The notes under the pieces: model-generated | Told to the model about the DNA's origin: nothing | The model's database searches: none | Seen by the model: only the letters and a program-made list of their open reading frames with translations | Translations under genes and position numbers: made by a program | NCBI GenBank assembly: GCA_031282485.1 | Contig: JAITDQ010000182.1 | Span: 1 to 10,378 of the forward strand | Length of the DNA: 10,378 nt | Reading direction: 5' to 3' | Origin: Tannerella sp. | GTDB taxonomy: Bacteria > Bacteroidota > Bacteroidia > Bacteroidales > Tannerellaceae | Part shown: positions 7,038 through 10,378 of the stretch, in pieces | Layout of the letters: each line of letters opens with the position of its first letter | Numbering within the stretch: the stretch's first letter is position 1

Positions 7038-8135
7038 TTATCTGGGCGCTTTACGATATAAATAAACAGCTATGAACGTATAAATAATATTGGGTATCCA
7101 GGATGCGATCATGGGACTGACCATTCCGCTGACCGCAAAGGAGGATGTGACCGTCATAAATAGTATGTAGGAGAAACTTAATCCCAGTCCGATGCCGATG
7201 TTCAGTCCCATGCCGCCTTTTTTCTTGTACGACGACAGGGAAACGCCAATGACGGTAAGGATAAAAAATGAAAATGCATTGGCAAAACGTTTGTGATATT
7301 CTATTTCGAATGTCTGGATATTCCCGATACCTCTTTTTTTCTGGCGTTCGATATACGTTTTAAGTTCCGGGCTGGTCATTTTTTCGCAGTCGTTTTCGGA
7401 AATCAGGAAATCGGCGGGCACGAACTTCAGTGTCGTATCGCGGCGTGTTTCTTTCGTTATCCGCTCGTACATGCCGTCGAAATCGCGCACGATGTAGTCG
7501 ATAATCGTCCAGTTATACAGCGAATCGTATTTAATGGAATTAGCCGTGAGGCGTGAGACGAGTGTTTTTCCTTCGAAACGGTCGAGCGAAAAGCCGTAAC
7601 CCATTCGCGAGGAGTTGGTGTACCGGTCGAAATAGGCGAATATGCCCGGTTCGACTTCGATCTGTACATTGTGGGCATATTCGGGTTTTCTGTTTTTTTT
7701 GATGTAATCATATTCGAAATCGAGGCGTTTCCCGTTTGCCGGCGGGATGATGAAGGCGCTCAGGACGAACATTGTCAGGGCGATTATGCCGGCCGATATT
7801 CCGTAAGGCATCATCAGCCGGTCGAAACTCATGCCGGTGGAAAGCATCGCAATAATCTCCGACCGGTCGGCAAGTTTTGAGGTAAAGAAAATGACGGCAA
7901 TGAAGGTGAACAGCGAAGCGAACATGCTCAGGAAGTAGGGAATGAAGTTCACGTAATAATCGAAGACGATCTCTTTTAGCGTGACTTCCGGCGCCATGAA
8001 CTTGTCGATCTTCTCGTTTACGTCGAAGACGACGACAATGAGGATGATGCCCGTCATGGCAAAGACAAACGTTCCGAGGAACTGTTTGATAATGTACCTG
8101 TCGATACGTTTCAGTTTGAGATGCTTTAATTTCAT
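7038..8135 (-). CDS. LptF/LptG (YjgP/YjgQ) family lipopolysaccharide export permease
   Basis: This 365-residue inner-membrane protein has the LptF/LptG layout: helices at about 20-40, 62-84 and 108-131, then a periplasmic beta-jellyroll of about 150 residues (135-280), then three more helices at about 284-302, 308-330 and 338-358. The N-terminal KRIDRYIIKQFLGTFVFAM and LADRSEIIAMLSTGMSFDRL (88-107, the cytoplasmic coupling region that meets the ATPase) are typical of the family. Such proteins work as a pair with LptB to pull lipopolysaccharide from the inner membrane to the periplasmic bridge. Position after tgt is an arrangement I know from other Bacteroidota genomes. The start is 49 bases after the tgt stop, with no separate promoter box seen. 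Whether it fills the LptF or the LptG role is not clear from sequence alone, so I leave the symbol open. Confidence 0.93.
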   Translation of the reverse strand: MKLKHLKLKRIDRYIIKQFLGTFVFAMTGIILIVVVFDVNEKIDKFMAPEVTLKEIVFDYYVNFIPYFLSMFASLFTFIAVIFFTSKLADRSEIIAMLSTGMSFDRLMMPYGISAGIIALTMFVLSAFIIPPANGKRLDFEYDYIKKNRKPEYAHNVQIEVEPGIFAYFDRYTNSSRMGYGFSLDRFEGKTLVSRLTANSIKYDSLYNWTIIDYIVRDFDGMYERITKETRRDTTLKFVPADFLISENDCEKMTSPELKTYIERQKKRGIGNIQTFEIEYHKRFANAFSFFILTVIGVSLSSYKKKGGMGLNIGIGLGLSFSYILFMTVTSSFAVSGMVSPMIASWIPNIIYTFIAVYLYRKAPR

Positions 8136-8184
8136 ACTTCGATTGTGAATTTACCCGGTTTGTTTCAAACGGCCTGTTTCAGTT

Positions 8185-9315
8185 TCATATTCGTTTGTTC
8201 AGTTCCGGAACAATACTTCTTTTCCACGGTGAAAAATCACCTGCCCTGACATGTGAGCGCACTTCATTCATAAACCACAAGTAAAAAGCAAGGTTATGAA
8301 TGGAGGCGATCTGGAGCGCCAGTATCTCGCCGGCCTTGAACAGGTGGTGAAGATAGGCTTTGCTGTATATCCTGTCGACAAAGGAGCATCCGTTTTCGTC
8401 TATCGGCGAAAAGTCGTCCGCCCATTTGCGGTTGCGCATGTTCATCGTTCCGTTGACGGTAAACAGCTGTCCGTTGCGTCCGTTGCGCGTAGGCATGATG
8501 CAGTCGAACATGTCGACGCCCCGTTCAATTGCTTCCAGCAGGTTGACGGGCGTTCCGACCCCCATCAGGTAGCGCGGTTTGTCCTCCGGCAATATCCCGT
8601 TTACGATCTCTATCATTTCATACATTTTTTCGACAGGTTCGCCGACGGCAAGGCCGCCTATCGCATATCCGTCCGCGCCGGTGTCTGCCACGTTTTCGGC
8701 CGCCTGTTTCCGAAGATCCGGATATACGCACCCCTGAACAATAGGGAAAAGGCTCTGGCCGTATCCGTATTTGGGTTCTGTGGTGTTGAAGCGTGCGATA
8801 CATCGCGTGAGCCAGGATTCGGTGAGCAGTAACGATTTTTTTGCGTAGTTATAATCCGCGTCGCCCGGGCAACATTCGTCGAAAGCCATGACGATATCGG
8901 CGCCTATCGTGCGCTGTATGTCCATTACTTTTTCGGGCGAGAAAAAGTGTTTGCTCCCGTCTATGTGCGACCGGAACTCTGCCCCTTCGTCACTCAGTTT
9001 CCTGTTTTCGGCGAGCGAAAACACCTGGAATCCCCCGCTGTCGGTCAGGACGGGCTGATGCCAGCCGCTGAAACGGTGAAGTCCGCCTGCTTTTTCCAGA
9101 ATATCCAGTCCCGGTCGCAGGAACAGGTGATACGTATTGCCGAGGATAATCCGCGCCTTGACGTCGTCCCGCAATTCCGTCATGTGTACGGCTTTTACCG
9201 CACCCTGCGTCCCCACCGGCATGAAAACGGGCGTTTCGATGCCGCCATGCTCCGTTGTAATCAGTCCCACACGCGCCCCGGAAGCTTTATCCGAATGTTC
9301 TATCCTAAAATCCAT
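8185..9315 (-). CDS. tgt: tRNA-guanine(34) transglycosylase
   Basis: The enzyme swaps guanine for preQ1 at the wobble position of tRNAs with GUN anticodons, a step in queuosine synthesis in the cytoplasm. Numbered from the ATG at 9315 it has 376 residues, close to the family norm. The active site is complete: LTDSGGFQVF with Asp92, FDECCP with Asp146, IVQG with Gln194, GGLAVGE at 220-226, and FDCIMPTRNGRNG with the nucleophile Asp271. The start at 9315 (MDFRIEH) is preferred over an in-frame ATG at 9342 because the latter lies upstream of the -7 promoter box at 9332-9339. The oddity is the zinc site: the region aligned with the usual CxCxxC has Gly, Ser and Asp in place of the three cysteines, and only the later His (340, in SIHN) remains. 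One Cys (310) is close by but off register. This is the first gene of a likely tgt-lptG-glycosyltransferase operon. Confidence 0.97.
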   Translation of the reverse strand: MDFRIEHSDKASGARVGLITTEHGGIETPVFMPVGTQGAVKAVHMTELRDDVKARIILGNTYHLFLRPGLDILEKAGGLHRFSGWHQPVLTDSGGFQVFSLAENRKLSDEGAEFRSHIDGSKHFFSPEKVMDIQRTIGADIVMAFDECCPGDADYNYAKKSLLLTESWLTRCIARFNTTEPKYGYGQSLFPIVQGCVYPDLRKQAAENVADTGADGYAIGGLAVGEPVEKMYEMIEIVNGILPEDKPRYLMGVGTPVNLLEAIERGVDMFDCIMPTRNGRNGQLFTVNGTMNMRNRKWADDFSPIDENGCSFVDRIYSKAYLHHLFKAGEILALQIASIHNLAFYLWFMNEVRSHVRAGDFSPWKRSIVPELNKRI

Positions 9316-9331
9316 TTCCTGAAAATAAGTG

Positions 9332-9363
9332 CAAACATACATGAAAAACTTCGTTTTCGCAAG
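9332..9363 (-). promoter_or_regulatory. Promoter of the tgt operon (-33 and -7 boxes)
   Basis: The minus strand has CTTG at 9363-9360, a 20-base spacer, and TATGTTTG at 9339-9332. The second matches TAnnTTTG perfectly and the first matches three of four bases of TTTG. Spacing fits the Bacteroidota consensus. The box ends 16 bases before the ATG at 9315, so the leader would be about 10 bases or less. It is the only full two-box promoter I can see in the window. Confidence 0.65.
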
Positions 9364-9439
9364 CGACAGGGGAATAAAATATCATATACGCCCGCCGCCC
9401 GCCCTGTTTTTACGGCGCCCTCCCGGCTCCGGCCGGCGG

Positions 9440-10312
9440 CTACCGGACGAATTTGCCGCGATATTCGGACGGGGTCAGGGCGGTTTTGCGTTTGAAGATT
9501 TTATTGAAATGGCATGTCGTATTATAACCACATTCGACGCTGATTTGGGAAATGTCGTAAGATGTGCCGATAAGCAGTTTGCAGGCATAGCCTATGCGGA
9601 GGTCCTGGATATAGTCGATATAGGATTTGCCTGTATTTTGTTTGAAATAGCGGCAAAAGGCGGAGGCATTCATGGAAAATTTCGAAGACATGTCGTTCAG
9701 GCTTAAATTTTCGGTATAATGGTAATTCAGGTAAGACAGTATTTTTTCAATCCGGTTGCCGGCATACTCCGATGTGTTTTCGCTGAAATGGGGGCTGCCT
9801 ATAAAACGCTTGTCTTTGAACGCCGCCATTTTGTCGAGCAGGAGCAGGAGGTTGATGATGCGCCGGATTCCGCTTTGGAGGGGAAGGGCTTCGATAGACT
9901 GAATAATCTCGCTGTTCTGGGGACAGGGAAAATAATAGCCTCTTTTCGCATTGTTCAGGAATGACTTTATGTGCGTGAAATCGGCGTATTTATTGATTGC
10001 ATGCGCCATATAATCATGTGCAAACTGTATGACCACTCCTTTTACCCTCAAACCGGGATCGCCCTTATAATAAATTTCATGACTTCTCATATAATGATGC
10101 AAATTGCTCCCCAACAGTATCACATCTCCCGGATTAAAACGCTCCACACTGTCCGCAACGAACCGTTCCCCGTGGCTTTCCTTCACATAAATGATTTCAA
10201 ATTCGCTGTGGAAATGCCACGGATAAGAGAAATGATCATAATCATAAAACCTTGCAATAATAGGATTCTGCTCATTAATAGTAAGCTGCTCATGCATGAT
10301 AATATTGTCCAT
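9440..10312 (-). CDS. AraC-family transcriptional regulator with N-terminal cupin domain
   Basis: This complete 290-residue cytoplasmic regulator has a cupin-like sensor at about 20-100, with WHFHSEFEI at 32-40 and PGDVILLGSNLHHY at 61-74, a linker helix region around 135-165, and a C-terminal AraC DNA-binding domain at about 186-288. The first helix-turn-helix has LNDMSSKFSMNASAFCRYFK (205-224). The second has ISQISVECGYNTTCHFNKIF (254-273), followed by the family's terminal TPSEYR (280-285). The length is normal for this group. It is a monocistronic gene with its own -7 box upstream and about 120 bases before the tgt start downstream. It is not obviously tied to the tgt operon and may control genes beyond the right edge or the carbohydrate cluster to the left. 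It resembles the partial AraC protein at the left edge in both domains. The ligand is unknown. Confidence 0.95.
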   Translation of the reverse strand: MDNIIMHEQLTINEQNPIIARFYDYDHFSYPWHFHSEFEIIYVKESHGERFVADSVERFNPGDVILLGSNLHHYMRSHEIYYKGDPGLRVKGVVIQFAHDYMAHAINKYADFTHIKSFLNNAKRGYYFPCPQNSEIIQSIEALPLQSGIRRIINLLLLLDKMAAFKDKRFIGSPHFSENTSEYAGNRIEKILSYLNYHYTENLSLNDMSSKFSMNASAFCRYFKQNTGKSYIDYIQDLRIGYACKLLIGTSYDISQISVECGYNTTCHFNKIFKRKTALTPSEYRGKFVR

Positions 10313-10351
10313 GATTTATTACAAAAACAATGCCTGTTAATAAATAGGTTG

Positions 10352-10359
10352 CAAATATA
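10352..10359 (-). promoter_or_regulatory. Bacteroidota-type -7 box for the AraC regulator
   Basis: The minus strand reads TATATTTG, a perfect TAnnTTTG, about 40 bases before the ATG at 10312. The partner -33 box would fall at about 10379 or beyond, outside the window, so the promoter cannot be completed. Confidence 0.5.
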
Positions 10360-10378
10360 GCGTTATTTTTTGGATAAT

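Noticed and set aside
8161..8184. Repeated TGTTTCA motifs and a weak hairpin between tgt and the permease gene
   Set aside because: The stems are 4 pairs or interrupted by a bulge, with no T-run. The genes are only 49 bases apart and read as an operon.
9316..9342. Nine extra N-terminal residues of Tgt from an ATG at 9342
   Set aside because: The -7 box lies within this segment, and MDFRIEH is a usual Tgt N-terminus.
9423..9436. GC-rich hairpin (CCGGC stem, 4-base loop) after the AraC regulator gene as a terminator
   Set aside because: The stem is only 5 pairs and no T-run follows on the minus strand; the whole stretch is GC-rich and could form many such stems.

Overview
The window looks like a chromosome fragment of a Bacteroidales bacterium (Bacteroidota), plausibly a Parabacteroides or Dysgonomonas relative; the genus is a guess. 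The support is the TAnnTTTG type of -7 promoter box in front of three genes, the tgt-lptG gene pair, a DUF5107/TPR lipoprotein and cupin-AraC regulators. Every gene I can support lies on the minus strand, so the window reads from right to left.

Right half (10378 to 5278): a complete AraC-family regulator with its own -7 box stands first. A housekeeping and envelope operon follows: tgt (queuosine tRNA modification), an LptF/LptG-type lipopolysaccharide-export permease, and a GT-C membrane glycosyltransferase of the ArnT/PMT type. A promoter with both boxes sits directly before tgt. It places the -7 box inside a naive N-terminal extension and so decides the tgt start. The last two genes are 2 bases apart, so the permease and the glycosyltransferase are probably translated together and both act on the cell envelope.

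Left half (5277 to 1): a carbohydrate-type cluster. It begins with an exported protein resembling a TIM-barrel glycoside hydrolase. Its signal peptide is in a different reading frame from the body, so the gene appears to carry a one-base frameshift (or the sequence an error). Next is an unusual element of about 210 bp: seven 21-bp tandem units bounded by an imperfect inverted repeat of about 22 bp. It lies inside a short ORF whose ATG overlaps the hydrolase stop. A large lipoprotein with an N-terminal DUF5107 (mutarotase-like) domain and a long TPR region follows. Five bases after its stop begins a second AraC regulator, which is cut by the window edge. The two AraC proteins are related and bracket the window.

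Functionally, the left cluster looks like a small regulated sugar or glycan locus (secreted hydrolase-like protein, carbohydrate-fold lipoprotein, cupin-AraC sensor), but no SusC/SusD pair is in view and the substrate cannot be read from the sequence. The strongest candidate for something undescribed is the inverted-repeat-bounded 21-bp array. Its unit-to-unit variation in the most conserved part falls only at third codon positions of one minus-strand frame, which hints at real translation. No CRISPR array, RNA gene, insertion sequence or phage gene was seen.
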